A stretch of DNA of 64,000 bases from NCBI GenBank assembly GCA_028641055.1, contig CM054060.1, forward strand, positions 237,054,833 through 237,118,832, in the 5' to 3' direction. Both the position numbers and the translations under genes were made by a program. Origin of the DNA: Alopecurus myosuroides. Its lineage: Eukaryota; Streptophyta; Magnoliopsida; Poales; Poaceae. Position 1 is the first letter of the stretch, and every line of letters starts with the position of its first letter. Below the pieces are notes generated by a model, which was not told the DNA's origin, ran no database searches, and saw only the letters and a list, made by a program, of their open reading frames with translations. Below, one piece after another: positions 1 through 10,459 of this stretch.

Positions 1-182
1 GGTTAGAACTCAAGTTGATTGAGGGCATCCATCTTGTAGTTATTACCTTGTAGCGTGTACGTGTTCATGATGTTGGCATTGTTTGACGATAGCGGCATGA
101 AGCCAACCTTACGTGTACTACGTACGCGAGACCGACACTACAACTGACATGTGGCTTGTACCACATATGCAGCTATGAGGGT

Positions 183-226
183 GTCAGTTTCTCTTACAAT
201 AGATGTCAGTTTCTCTTACAATAAAT
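183..226 (+). repeat. 22-bp tandem duplication
   Basis: The unit GTCAGTTTCTCTTACAATAG plus two bases is repeated twice head to tail with one base difference, and a third partial GTCAG follows. It lies in or beside the partial LTR. No function is evident. Confidence 0.8.
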
Positions 227-531
227 GTCAGGACCTTCAACCTAGGCTCGTTGTCGGTTCCCAGTATCAACATATCCCCCGAGTGACATACCGGGAGTTT
301 GAGAATAGGAGACGAATGATCTCTGGTGGACTCGAAGGTTAATAGGGGGACACAGTTTACCTAGGTTCGGGGCACTCGAGGAGGTAAAACCCTTACTCCT
401 GCTTGTCTGGATTGTATTGATGGTGTGTTACAACGGAGGATGCCCTGGTCGCGAGAGGTAGATTGGATCTCTAGCGAGACAGAGCCTATGGTGTATTAAA
501 GATTAGACCCCCTACCAGGGGGTTCTCCCAG

Positions 532-544
532 CCTTTATATAGGA
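532..544 (-). promoter_or_regulatory. LTR TATA box
   Basis: The minus strand reads CTATATAAAGG about 190 bases inside the LTR that starts at 732. This is the expected place for a U3/R promoter. It is a sequence match only. Confidence 0.5.
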
Positions 545-732
545 GGCTAGGTGGGTAGGTTTACAAAACCCTAACTTAATGTCAGTTGCACCTCCGATCC
601 TTGAACCGCAAGTCTTGCGGGTGGGCCATAGATGGGCCTTTTACATGACCAGGGTGGCTCCACATGCTGGACTTGTGCGCATAATTAGACCGGGTAGGCT
701 TGTTAGGAGGACTCGTGAAGTATCCCATGTCA

Positions 733-746
733 GTAGCCCCCGAGTG
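733..746 (-). other. Polypurine tract (plus-strand primer) of the minus-strand element
   Basis: The minus strand reads CACTCGGGGGCTAC immediately before the LTR start TGACATGGG. The same 14 bases precede the LTR start at 31108 on the plus strand, which supports a PPT shared by one family. Confidence 0.6.
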
Positions 747-3200
747 TTCACTTGACTCCAGAGAATCGGGTAAGCACTCAAAATTCGCCCGAGTTCTTGC
801 CGCTGTGAGGTTAAAAGATTCCTTAAGGATGTGCGGATCCCGTATTATGAGGACTCAGGCATCGAGTCGAGAGATATGATGTATATAGCAGTTTGCTGAT
901 ACGGTCTCAAACGTATCTATAATTTTTGATGTTCCACGCTGTTTTCATGACAATTGCTACATGTTTTCTATACACTTTATATCATTTTTATGGATTTCCC
1001 GGGACTAACCTACTAACAACAAGCCACAGAGTCAGTTCATATTTTCTGCTGTTTTTGGTTTCAGAAAAGTTGTTCTGAAAATATTGTCGGAATTGGACGA
1101 AATAAAATACAAGGGTCTTAGAAATCTTTCACGTACACGGAGTCCGGAGGGGACCCGGAGGGGGCCCCGGGAGCCACCACACCATATGGTGGCGCGGCCC
1201 CCTAGCCGCGCCACCAAGTGGTGTGGCCCTCTTGGCCGCACACTGACATCACCCTTTCGCCTATTTAAGCTCCTCCTCAGGTTAACCTAAATACAAGATT
1301 CTCCATCCATGAAAATATCAGTAGCCACCGTCATCGTCAACCCTAGTTCGGGAGGGTTCTGAAGCTCTCCTCGGCACCCTGCCGGGAGGGGAATCATCAC
1401 CGGAGGGCTTTTCATCATCATGCCTGCCTCCTGAGTGATGCGTGAGTAGTTCATCATTTGACTACGGGTCCATAGCAGTATCTAGATGGTTGTCTTATCC
1501 TCTTTATGCCACCATGTTTAGATCTTGTGAGATGCCTAACATGATCAAGACCATCTATCTGTAATGCTACATGTTGTGTTTTCTGGGATCCGATGAATAT
1601 TGAATGCTATGTCAAGTGATTATCAATCTATCATGTTTATGTTATTTAGGATCTTGCATGCTCTCCGTTACTAGTAGATGCTCTGGCCAACTTGATACTT
1701 GTAACTTCAAGAGGGAGTATTTATGCTCGATAGTGAGTTCATGCCTCCCTTTCATCTGTGCTCGAGTGATAGAAACGTGACAGATGAGGGATGTGTTGTT
1801 GCCATTAGGAAGAAAAAAACAATGTTATTATTGTTTACATTACACACTTTACTGAAGGCATGAATTATGTTGACGCTCTGAGGGTGGATTATTAGTGATA
1901 GATGCAGTTGGTAACGGTTTATGAATTATGTTGTAATGCCCGCATGAATCACGTAATAATCATCATGTCATGCATATGCACTACGGTGAAACCTTTATAT
2001 CTGTCAGTTGCCCAATTGTATTTTTTTACGAAACATGTTATCTATCTGTTTTGGAGAGACACCACTAGTGAACTATGGACCTCGGTCCATTATTTTATAC
2101 TGATAATATAATACAACCATTGCCAACACTGTTCTTTGTACTGCAATCATTGTTTTCCTACCATTCACTTCAATCACTGTGCTCTTTTCATTCACTGCAA
2201 ACAAGTACTGTTTTTCACACTATACATCTAATCCTTTGTATCAACAAAACTGGTGATATTGACAACCTCACTGTTTCGTTGGGGCAAAGTATCTTGATTG
2301 TGTTGTGCAGATTCCATGTGGTTGCTGAGCCTGGTAGTGCGCCCTGCCAACATCAGCTGTCATCAACCTTCAGAAGTGATTTCTTTCTCCTACTGGTCCG
2401 ATTAGACCTTGGTTTCTTACTGGGAGAAAACTTGCTGTTGTACTATTCATACCTTCCTCTTGGGGTCTCCCAACGAACGTGTGTTTACACGTCATCATTT
2501 GCAAAGGGATATGGTTCAGTCGCTTGGTTAACTCGACGGCGGGACCAATTAATTGCGATTGGACAAAAGCAGTACTGATCTAGACAAATTCGAGTCCCCC
2601 AGCTTGAATCCGGATAGGTGATTGCTGCGACTCGTACCGTGGAGGACTTACCGACTCGAGCTTAACCTTTAAAGGGGTACCCAGCGCGTCCGCCAGGATT
2701 TTTCATCATGCTGTCGGCACAGAAATTACCAGCGGATGCAGCATGAGTGCGATTCCTAGGCCCAAAATACAAATCTTTGAGGAGGATTGAGGCGTGTGCG
2801 TACTCACAATTTTTATCTTTGGCAGATGTTGCAAGTGTCTCTTTAAACTATGTACCCGCGACATCTTTCGGCAAAATGTGGCAAGTGTCGTTCCGTCTGC
2901 ATGACTCATGACTTTTCTATGCTTTAAATTGAGGCGAGCATTTTTATTTTTGTTTTTAGACTCGTATGAAAATGAATCCGTATGCTGATGTTTTGATGAT
3001 GTCATGACGCATTCGCCCGCTCCTGATGGGACGTGACGGTAAAATGGCAGGAGTGGGACAAGACACCGCGGGCCCACTCTGTCAGCTTTTTGACCAGAGA
3101 CTGACCGTCATGCGCCAGTTTCTTCGCGTAGTGGCGCAGTTAATTACGCGTATGTTCCTTGAAGATCGTGCGGGTAACCGCACGCGGCCGTTTCACCTCT
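747..3200 (-). mobile_element. 3' internal region of the left Tat-like element (interrupted)
   Basis: These bases lie between the polypurine tract (733-746) and the promoter of the plus-strand antisense gene (from 3206). They hold no ORF I can assign. They are split by the solo LTR at 897-2497. The parts outside that insertion (747-891 and 2503-3200) look like non-coding spacer with scattered ACTCGAG-type motifs. I see nothing else in them. Confidence 0.45.
897..2497 (+). mobile_element. Solo LTR, 1.6 kb, TSD TTTGC
   Basis: The copy begins TGATACGG and ends CGTCATCA, and is flanked by the 5-bp direct repeat TTTGC (892-896 and 2498-2502). There is no internal region, primer site or second LTR, so it is a solo LTR left by LTR-LTR recombination. 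A TATTTAAG box near 1258-1266 fits an LTR promoter in this orientation. The 5' end matches the start of a shorter copy at 10907, and both 3' ends contain AAACTTGCTG. LTRs with these ends are common in Triticeae, but I do not assign a family name. The ORFs in it are not recognisable proteins. Confidence 0.85.
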
Positions 3201-3205
3201 GCATG

Positions 3206-3285
3206 CCACGTGGTGTCTTGGATTGACTCCATTTGTCCCTTTCTACCAAAATCGGCGTCTCGGGTTATCTGGCAGCAGTATAAAG
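3206..3285 (+). promoter_or_regulatory. G-box and TATA promoter of the left antisense gene
   Basis: A perfect G-box CCACGTGG lies at 3206-3213 and TATAAAG at 3279-3285, about 65 bases apart. They are followed by a pyrimidine-rich leader and ATG codons at 3370 and 3385. The minus-strand paralogue upstream of 13842 has the same order and similar spacing, which argues for a conserved polymerase II promoter. Confidence 0.6.
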
Positions 3286-3369
3286 TGGGGCATGCGGGAA
3301 AGGATTACTTTCCCTTCACCATTTCCCCCTTTTTTCTTCTTTGGCACACCTCCTCCATTACTCTGCTCC

Positions 3370-4221
3370 ATGAAGAAAGTTTCCATGGCTGGTGGCGGAA
3401 AAGAGAGGCGTGCGGCGGTGGCAACTTTGACGAAGAGTGGAGGTGCGACCTCATCGGTTCTTCGCAAAAGGACTGGCGAATAGCGCTCCTCCAACATCAT
3501 CGTGAAGAGCTTGACTTGGATGCAGAAGGAAGGGCTGATCCCACTGGCGAGCTCGGGGCACGTGCGCAAACCCACAAAGCACGAGGAGGTCGCGATTCCG
3601 CAAGGTAACGAGCGCGTTGTCTTCGTGGGCACGTCTCGCGCGGTCTCTCATTCCCCCTGCACCCCTTCCTCCACGGGCTTCTCTACATATATGGCATCTA
3701 ACTCCACGACCTGTCGCCAAATGCAGTGCAACACATCGCGTTCTTCATCGTATTGTGCAAGTTCTTTCTATGCATCCGCCCACACTGGGGGTTGTGGAGG
3801 CAGCTCTTTGGGGGTGAAGATTCACTGGGAGAAGGCTCCTGGTGGAGAAGAGGGACCTGTGGAACCTCTCGCCACAGGAAGCTCCGGAATCAAAGCCCGA
3901 GTCGAAGTAAACTACTTCGAGATGAAGTTCGTCGAGTCTGCTCAAGGGTGGCACAGGCGGTGGTTCTACGTCCAAGATATGGACGCGACCGGCGTGCCAG
4001 AGTTCAACCAGTTCGCTGTGTTGAAGAAGAGGAATTCCTGGCGTCACCAGATGACACAAGACGAGATTAACGCGGTTCAGCCCCTTATGCGGCAAGTCGC
4101 CGATCTTCACCAAAAGGACAATGGGCCCTTGATCATAAGGGTGCACATCGCCTTTGTCTTGATTCTCCGTGGAGTGCAGCCGCTGCAGGATCGCCTTAGG
4201 TCAGTGTGGGAGTACAATTAG
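3370..4221 (+). pseudogene. Broken Transposase_28-type ('putative gypsy type transposon') protein, exon 1
   Basis: The reading frame starts at ATG 3370 (or 3385). It is stopped in frame by TAG at 3481-3483, then continues in the same frame to near 3650. It shifts frame for the conserved stretch around SPNAVQHIAFFIVLCKFFL and PHWGLWRQLFG, then shifts back near 3810 for GWHRRWFYVQDM, up to the stop at 4219-4221. These motifs are typical of a plant family annotated as putative gypsy-type transposon. Such proteins are found as extra, often antisense, ORFs in some Ty3/gypsy elements, and their function is unknown. The copy ends where its paralogue (13842-10460) reads on, so later exons are missing. 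It lies antisense to the LTR and polypurine tract at 732-746, as expected for an antisense extra ORF. Confidence 0.7.
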
Positions 4222-4339
4222 AATAAGGTTATTTTTGCCATTTATGTATTCCGGTCGAACGAATCAAACAATATTACCCTATGTTGCGAGGATTTTATCT
4301 TGTCTATTTTACAGTTATAATCTCAAGTCAATCGCAGCC

Positions 4340-5062
4340 CTACCCGAGTGATGCAAAAGCCATGTACCTAGCCATACTCGGGGGCTGCACAGGAAAAGAA
4401 CCAAACAGAAAATTAGGGGTGACACCCATCCATGGTCGCACTTGAAACACTCGGGGATGCACAACAAAAAGTTAAAATATAAAATTATGGGTGACTCCCA
4501 GCCGTAGTCCCACTCGAAACACTCGGGGGGCTGCGCAACAATAAGTTCAAATAGAAAATTAGGGGTGAATCCCAGCCGTGGTCGCATTCGAAACACTCGG
4601 GGCTGCACAGCAAAAAGTTCAAACAGAAAATTAGGGCGAAGCCTAGCTGTAGTCGCACTCAAAACACTCGGGGGCTACGCAGCAAAAAGTTCAAACAGAA
4701 ATTAGGGGTGACTCCCAGCCGTAGTCGCACTCGAAACACTCGGGGGCTCCGCAGGAAAAAGTTTAAACAGAAAATTAGGGGTGACTCCCAGCCGTAGTCG
4801 CCCTTGATATACTAGGGGGCTGCGCAGCAAAAAGTTGAAACAGAAAATTAGGGGTGACCCACAACTTTAGTCGCACTCGAAACACTTGAGGGCTGCGCAA
4901 CAAAAAGTTCAAACAGGAAATTAGGGGTGACTCCCAGCCGTAGTCGCACTCGAAACACTCGTGGCCTGCGCAACAAAAAGTTCAAACAAAAAAATTATTG
5001 GCGACTCCCAGCTGTAATTGCACTCGAAATACTCGGGGGCTGCGCAACAATCAGTTTCAACC
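4340..5062. repeat. Tandem array of about ten 72-73 bp units
   Basis: A unit containing CGCACTCGAAACACTCGGGGG and GGGGTGACTCCCAGCC recurs about every 72 bases. The ACTCGGGG-like landmark falls near 4379, 4450, 4520, 4596, 4666, 4738, 4809, 4883, 4956 and 5030. Units differ by scattered substitutions and small indels, so the array is not freshly amplified. It sits between two convergent antisense genes of the same family. Tandem arrays in the 3' untranslated region are a known trait of Tat-lineage elements. Short ORFs across it are by-products of the periodicity. Confidence 0.9.
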
Positions 5063-5192
5063 AGAAACAGGATTACGTCCTGGACAACAGTAGCAATCGA
5101 AGATCTATACAACAAAAGTACTCGGGAAATACAGAAGACATATGATACTCAATCAGAAAATTTGAAATTTCATTCATATACAACATAGATAG

Positions 5193-8100
5193 TGTAACAT
5201 CCCTGTTTTGCTAAACTAGGGTGTGTGGTGTTGTGTGTTCATCTCATACATGCATAGAAACAAAAAATTTAAACCATGTTTGAACCAATTTAAAACTTGA
5301 ATTTAAATGGTTTGAGAAAATACCTCAAATAGTACTTAATTTGGTTTCCAAAATCTTGTATTGGAAAATATTTCAAATACACCAAAGAAACACATGGTTT
5401 TGTTGGAAATTTTATAAGCTTTCCAAAAAGTATTTTTGCTAAATTTTCTGTTCACAAAAGGCCCTCAAAACAGTGATTTCTGTCCTGTTTTCAAATAGAA
5501 AAGGGAAAGTTTTCAATTTTCAAAACTCCCAGGTTTTTTTTTTCGAAAAGTGGCCTTTTCTTTTCCTTCTCCTTCTTCTCCGGCCAGAAGGACGAGGGTG
5601 GCATTGAGGTGGCCTTGCCACCTCCTGCTTCCCGAGCAGACGAGGGGATGAGGACCCCTAGAGCCGTCTGAATCCGCTCACTCCGCGTAAACCCCACCCG
5701 AACCCCTCCTCTCTCGCTCTGCTCCTCCCCGCACGTCCGAAACCCTAGCTCGCCGGTTTTTCGTCGTCGCCGCTGTTCTGTCAGCTCCCGCGCCTCCCCG
5801 AGAAGCTCCAACGCACCGTCGTACATCCCTGCACTTCCTCGCCCACGGAATCGGGCAGATATGGCCTAGGGGAGGAGATCGTCGCCGTTTTCTTCCGCGC
5901 CCGCCGCCGGACGTCGAGCAAGCTCGCCGTCGACCTCGTGCTTCCCCGGCCCCGCTGACCTTCCCGGCGTGCTCCCGGTGAGTCTAGCATCCTCTCCGTC
6001 CTCCCCGTTGTTCTCCCCGTGGCTGGAATCGGTGGATTCACCGGAGACCCGAGAGCGCCGCCGCAGAAACCTCCACGCCGGCGAGCCCTCGGCCGCCATT
6101 AGAGGGCGGCGCCGCCACAGTAGCGCTTGCCTTGACGGGACGCTTCCAACGCGCCTACCCGCGCTTGTTGGGGCGCTGGGAAACGCCGCCGGCGTCCATC
6201 ACCGGCCCTCTGCCGGCCATCCCCTGGCGTCATGGTGACGACTTGGTGACGTCACCGTGGGCCCCATCGCCAACTAGCTTTTCTTTTTAGAAAAAGAAAA
6301 TTAAAATGACACGTGGGCCGTCTATTGTTTGAATATTTCAGAAATTAAATAAAACTTGGACAATTAATATCTCCCAAAATATAAGTCAGCAAAATAAAAG
6401 GAAAGTATGGTTTTGTTCAGAAAAATGTAAGCTACCCAAATATACCATTTTCACACATGTTTGAGAAAGTCCAAAAATGAGCATTTATTTAATGTTGTTA
6501 ATTCATTTTAAAATAGAAAAATAAGTTTTTATTCACTAAAATTAGAAAATTAAAAGTTATATACCAAATTGCTCAAAATGACAAATGCAATCTAGTTACG
6601 ATGTTTTGAAACCCTTTTGAGGACTTTAAATTATACTCACTTCTAGAATTGTCCGAAACCCCCTCAGGGGTCCATTTCGGGCTAATTTTTGTTAAACTGC
6701 ATAACACACATCCGAACCCTAGCAACCCATTTAACCTGTCTAGGGCTTTAACTCAGTGCATTAGTTTGCTCATGCATACATGTTGTGCATTGCATCGATG
6801 ACATATTTGATTGTTGTTCTCCTTTTCGGTGTTTGTTCCCCCTCGGTAGAACGTGACTCCGAAGTGAAGGCCAGCAGTCCAATGGTGAATACTTGATCTT
6901 AACCGAAAAGTCAAGCACTTATTCCAGAAGCCTTTATCTGGTTTTGTTATAACCAAGGCAAGCATAACCTCTTATCTGCTCATATATGGTTTTCGAAGTG
7001 TTTTGGATCTCGTATATTGCATGCGGTTCAAAGTATTTATGGTCTTAGATAGAGTTCTCCTATACTTGCTTCATCGCCTAAAATATCCTGATCCACTGCT
7101 CCTAGCAGCTATAGGATTGTTTGTGCGCGCCTCGTTAACGCCTGTGAGTCTTGCTTAGCCATTCCTAGTTGTGATGTGATCCATCCGGTTGATGAATCTG
7201 GTCAACACGTGAATCTACTTTGTCAGGTGGTTGTGTTTTGAATTATCTTGGATAACTTGTCTAAATAATGGCATGGATGTGAGGCCACAATGGGTTGTGG
7301 CGTTTTGTCCTGTTCATGCCCCTAGGAGCGAGTTCTCTCCTTCGAAGCCAAGACTGAGCGTGCAACCACGGGAGCGAGCCAATGAACTTCGCCCGACTAA
7401 CTAACTTGTTTGGCCACATCCATGAGTCACGTAGTTTGATCTTTCCATCCGCGTGTGAGTCAGAAAAACGATTTGGAGAAAACTTAGGGCGTGACCGGGA
7501 CAAGTGATGGACGTACACGGATCTTGATCCCGACTCACAGAACAGGTGCCGTCAGGAGGTGGCCAACTCCCTGTTGACGGGGTGGCCCTGTTTGGGTTAA
7601 CTCATGGATAGGGTTACGCAAGGTAAAGGTCGGAGCCCACCACCCTCTGCCGCGCTCACAAGGAGCGTACATGTGGCGTTAAGAGTCGGATGGTACGGTA
7701 AAGTGTACCCCCTGCAGGGATAAATCTCCTCGAGAAGCCGTGTCCACGGTTACGGACGACTTGGCAACGGATTTTGTGATCATAGATAACCTCAACGAAA
7801 TGACTAAAACTTGTTAACCATGATTGAAGGGTGCCTCCTCGGAGATGCCGAGAGGGGTGATCCTTGTAGCATGAGATAGTGTGGGAATGAGAAGGACTTG
7901 GTGGAATACAAGAAGACGATGATTACAGCAGTTTACTAGTTTCCTCATCTGTTTTGAAAATACTCTATAAGACGTGCTATTTTTCCTCGATTTGGAAAAC
8001 AAAGATTGCTTTACGCAAATCAGCCATCATAAAACTCTTTCTGAAGATAGCAGATATATAATAGGTTAATTAAGTCTTGTTGAGTACCTCCCGTACTCAG

Positions 8101-8784
8101 GTTTGCTTAATTTGGTTCAGGTGAAGATCTCATATCGGTGGTGTTTCAACGTGGACATCGACGAGTAGTTTGGGGTTCCCAGGTAGCAGCCTGGAATCTA
8201 TGGGCTGGGACGTCGCCTTATGTTGCGGCCTCTTAGGCCTTTTTGGTTCTTGTTGATTAGCAACATAATTTGCCTTCCGTTGTCTCATGTAATGTTGGCT
8301 CGTGTGACCTCTGCTTGTAAGGTTTAATACAACTTCTATGTTTAGAGTACTGCTTTGATCGGTTGTTGGTTTTGAGCTCATTGTTATACAGTTTTGTCTA
8401 TGCCTGCATAGTTATCACAGTCGAGGGGTTGTGGAGCCGATGATCATGTCCGAGCCCGCCTGCCGATGTGATTCGGCCTGGGCTAGGTAACCCCAGTAAC
8501 CCTCGATTGTTGTTGCACTTTCTGGACACATAGCAACTCTGTATAGCTTTGGTCCCGTTTCCTTCAGTTTTATTCGATTCGTGAACGCTTTGATATGCAT
8601 AGTTGGTTATGACTAGCGTGGACACAAGGAGTAGTAGTACCATGGTGATCTGGCCTGCGTGCCGATGAATCCGGTATGCCTTCCGTTTTTTGTTGCGGTC
8701 GGGGCTGGTAACCCTGAAGCCCTTGTGAGTCCATGTCTAGGAGCACATAACAGTATGTATATCTCTGGGTCCGGGGTCGTGACA
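5193..8784 (+). mobile_element. Solo LTR, 3.6 kb, TSD GATAG
   Basis: The sequence starts TGTAACATCCC and ends GGTCGTGACA, with 5-bp direct repeats GATAG at 5188-5192 and 8785-8789. It lacks internal coding regions. It shares landmarks with the 5.2-kb LTRs of the element at 14144-30414 when those are read on the minus strand: the TGTAACATCCC start, CCCTGCAGGGATAAA beside CTCGAGAAGCCGTG, and GGCCTCTTAGGCCT followed by TTTGGTTCTTG. The two are therefore diverged relatives. A GC-rich stretch at 5580-6240 with a possible splice donor (CCCGGTGAGTC, about 5967) looks like a transcribed leader. No protein is recognised in it. Confidence 0.85.
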
Positions 8785-8859
8785 GATAGTTACAATATTA
8801 TTTACAAATATAACAGAAGAAACTAATATCTAAAATTGTGGGGTCCATCCACCCTCCAG

Positions 8860-9629
8860 TTAGATATCAGTCTCTTCTTCCGCCAAGTGCATGAGTGCGA
8901 CTACTGTAGGAGTAGCTCCTTCGTAGCGATCAGTCATATTGACACGTTGACGACCACAAGGATCAAGGGGACCTATGCCAATCTTCAGCAAGTTCATATA
9001 CGGGCAGTGAGTCTTGGCAACAGCTAGTGCAACCTTGGCTCCACCAAAAAGCTGACGACGGACGAGTGCCTTTGCGTGATCGTAGCTGCTGAACTTCTGC
9101 ATCAAATTGAAAAGACATTTGGGTAACTTTTTATGCGGGAAAGGGGCTCCATATATGTTGCAGAAAGCAGCATGACAGGGGCTAATTACCCTACCAACCT
9201 ATTGAGACCGAGTCCTCAGAGTCAGGAGCACTCGAGACTTTTCGGGATCAACCCAGAAAGATGATGAGCTGTAAGCAGAAAGTTTCTGGCGCTCCTCTTC
9301 AATATACCGAGTTTCTTCGACAACATTTTATTGAAATCCTACCGAAGAATTATTAACCCGGATCGGATGAAGTAAAATTCACTTGGGACAAGTTAGAGAC
9401 AGACAACTGAAAACTTACAGGACAAATCTGTAGCTAGAGCAGTTCGTTCAGCCAAGAGAAAATCCTCACGATCTGAAGCAACTTTCTCTTTGCCTTTTGA
9501 AGCATCAAGTTGGGCCCTCAAAGTTCTGAGTTCCTCCTCTTTTATCAAAATTTTGGCGCTCAGTAATTGCACCAAGTTTGTTGCAGAAGAAGTTGAAGGA
9601 TTTGAAGTCGATGGATTCGTAGAATGTGC
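8860..9629 (-). pseudogene. C-terminal exons of a Transposase_28-type antisense gene
   Basis: Two exons can be read on the minus strand. The first (9629-9419) follows a TTTAG acceptor, ends at a GTAAGT donor and encodes a charged coiled coil (motifs KEEELRTLRAQLDA and ASDREDFLLAERTAL). The second (9096-8860) follows a TGCAG acceptor, encodes KFSSYDHAKALVRRQLFGG and HLAEEETDI, and stops at 8860-8862. I associate the second exon with the conserved C-terminus of the same family. A probable 3' UTR runs on across the GATAG site where the solo LTR inserted. These may be the last exons of the gene at 13842-10460, or a second partial copy, because that gene has its own terminal exon. Confidence 0.55.
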
Positions 9630-9717
9630 CTAAAGAAGAGAGAAGGAGATCATTAACGCTTAGTCATTATTTCGCTCGAGTGTTCAACAACATTCTCATG
9701 GCTCATACTTGGGGGGA

Positions 9718-10258
9718 TAGGGCCAGAATTCGAGCCGAGCCGAGTCAGCTCGGCTCGACTCACTCAAACTCGGTCAACTGACGAGTCGAGCTCGGCTCGA
9801 CTCGTTCAACAAACGAGTACAAAATCAAAACTCGGTTCGGCTCGGTGAACTCGCGAGTAGCTCGCGAGCTACCCGTTTAACTTTTTTAATTTTATAAAAC
9901 TATAAAAAGTAAACATTATATATTGTATATATAATTATTTTTCATTATTTGGGGCATGTATAATAAAATCATAACAATAATCGATGAAAAGATGGCACCA
10001 TCAAATAATTTGTAGTAAATAAACTACAATAATCAGTAAAAAAATATTCACATATATAAGAATATCATTAGAAACTCTTTTTACCGAGTTAAACGAGCTA
10101 AACGAGTACCCGTAAACTCGTCTCGTTTAGCTTAAACTCGTTTACTGTCAAAAACGAAAACTCGACTCGGCTCGTTGGACAACGAGTTCGAGCCGAGCCA
10201 AGTCGAGTTGCGAGATACTCGTTTAACTCGCGAGTTTCGAGTTTTAATTCCAACCCTA
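9718..10258. mobile_element. hAT-type MITE, 541 bp, with TCGAGCC-rich ends
   Basis: The ends are imperfect terminal inverted repeats of the form TAGGGYYRGAATT. They are flanked by an 8-bp duplication matching at 7 of 8 positions (TGGGGGGA at 9710-9717, TTGGGGGA at 10259-10266). The subterminal 150-200 bases on each side are packed with GAGCCGAGC, CTCGGCTCG and ACTCG motifs in both orientations, and the middle is AT-rich. There is no transposase, so it is non-autonomous. The 8-bp TSD and short TIR point to the hAT superfamily. It interrupts the antisense-gene region. Confidence 0.75.
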
Positions 10259-10459
10259 TTGGGGGATACACCCATCGGAAGAAAATATAAACATGAATTC
10301 AAGTTATGCAAGTCAATCAGGAAAAATAAATTCGAGTCAAAGAAGAATAGTCAAGGGTATTTCATTCATTATAATAAGGACAAAGTTCATTACAAGTGAA
10401 AGGGCGGATTTACTGGACTCAGGAACCACTACTACAAAAGCTACTCAAAGAAAGAAAAA

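Larger units (their letters stand above)
1..732 (-). repeat. Partial 3' LTR of a Ty3/gypsy (Tat-like) element, minus strand
   Basis: Read on the minus strand, an LTR begins at 732 with TGACATGGG directly after a G-rich polypurine tract (733-746). It contains a TATA box (about 533-543) and, just downstream, a short CCCCCT-ACC-AGGGGG hairpin near the expected RNA start. It continues to or past the window edge, so its far end is not defined. The orientation means that the element's interior lies to the right. A similar start (TGACGTGGGG) occurs on the plus strand at 31108. Assignment to the Tat lineage is inferred from the antisense gene and tandem array in the adjacent interior. Confidence 0.55.

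Noticed and set aside
2075..2578. 167-codon plus-strand ORF as a host gene
   Set aside because: It lies mostly inside the solo LTR (897-2497), crosses its TSD and has no domain.
10425..10440. CACTACTACAAAAG as a CACTA transposon terminus
   Set aside because: No inverted partner or 3-bp duplication was found. It lies just beyond the stop of the antisense gene and is better read as its 3' UTR.
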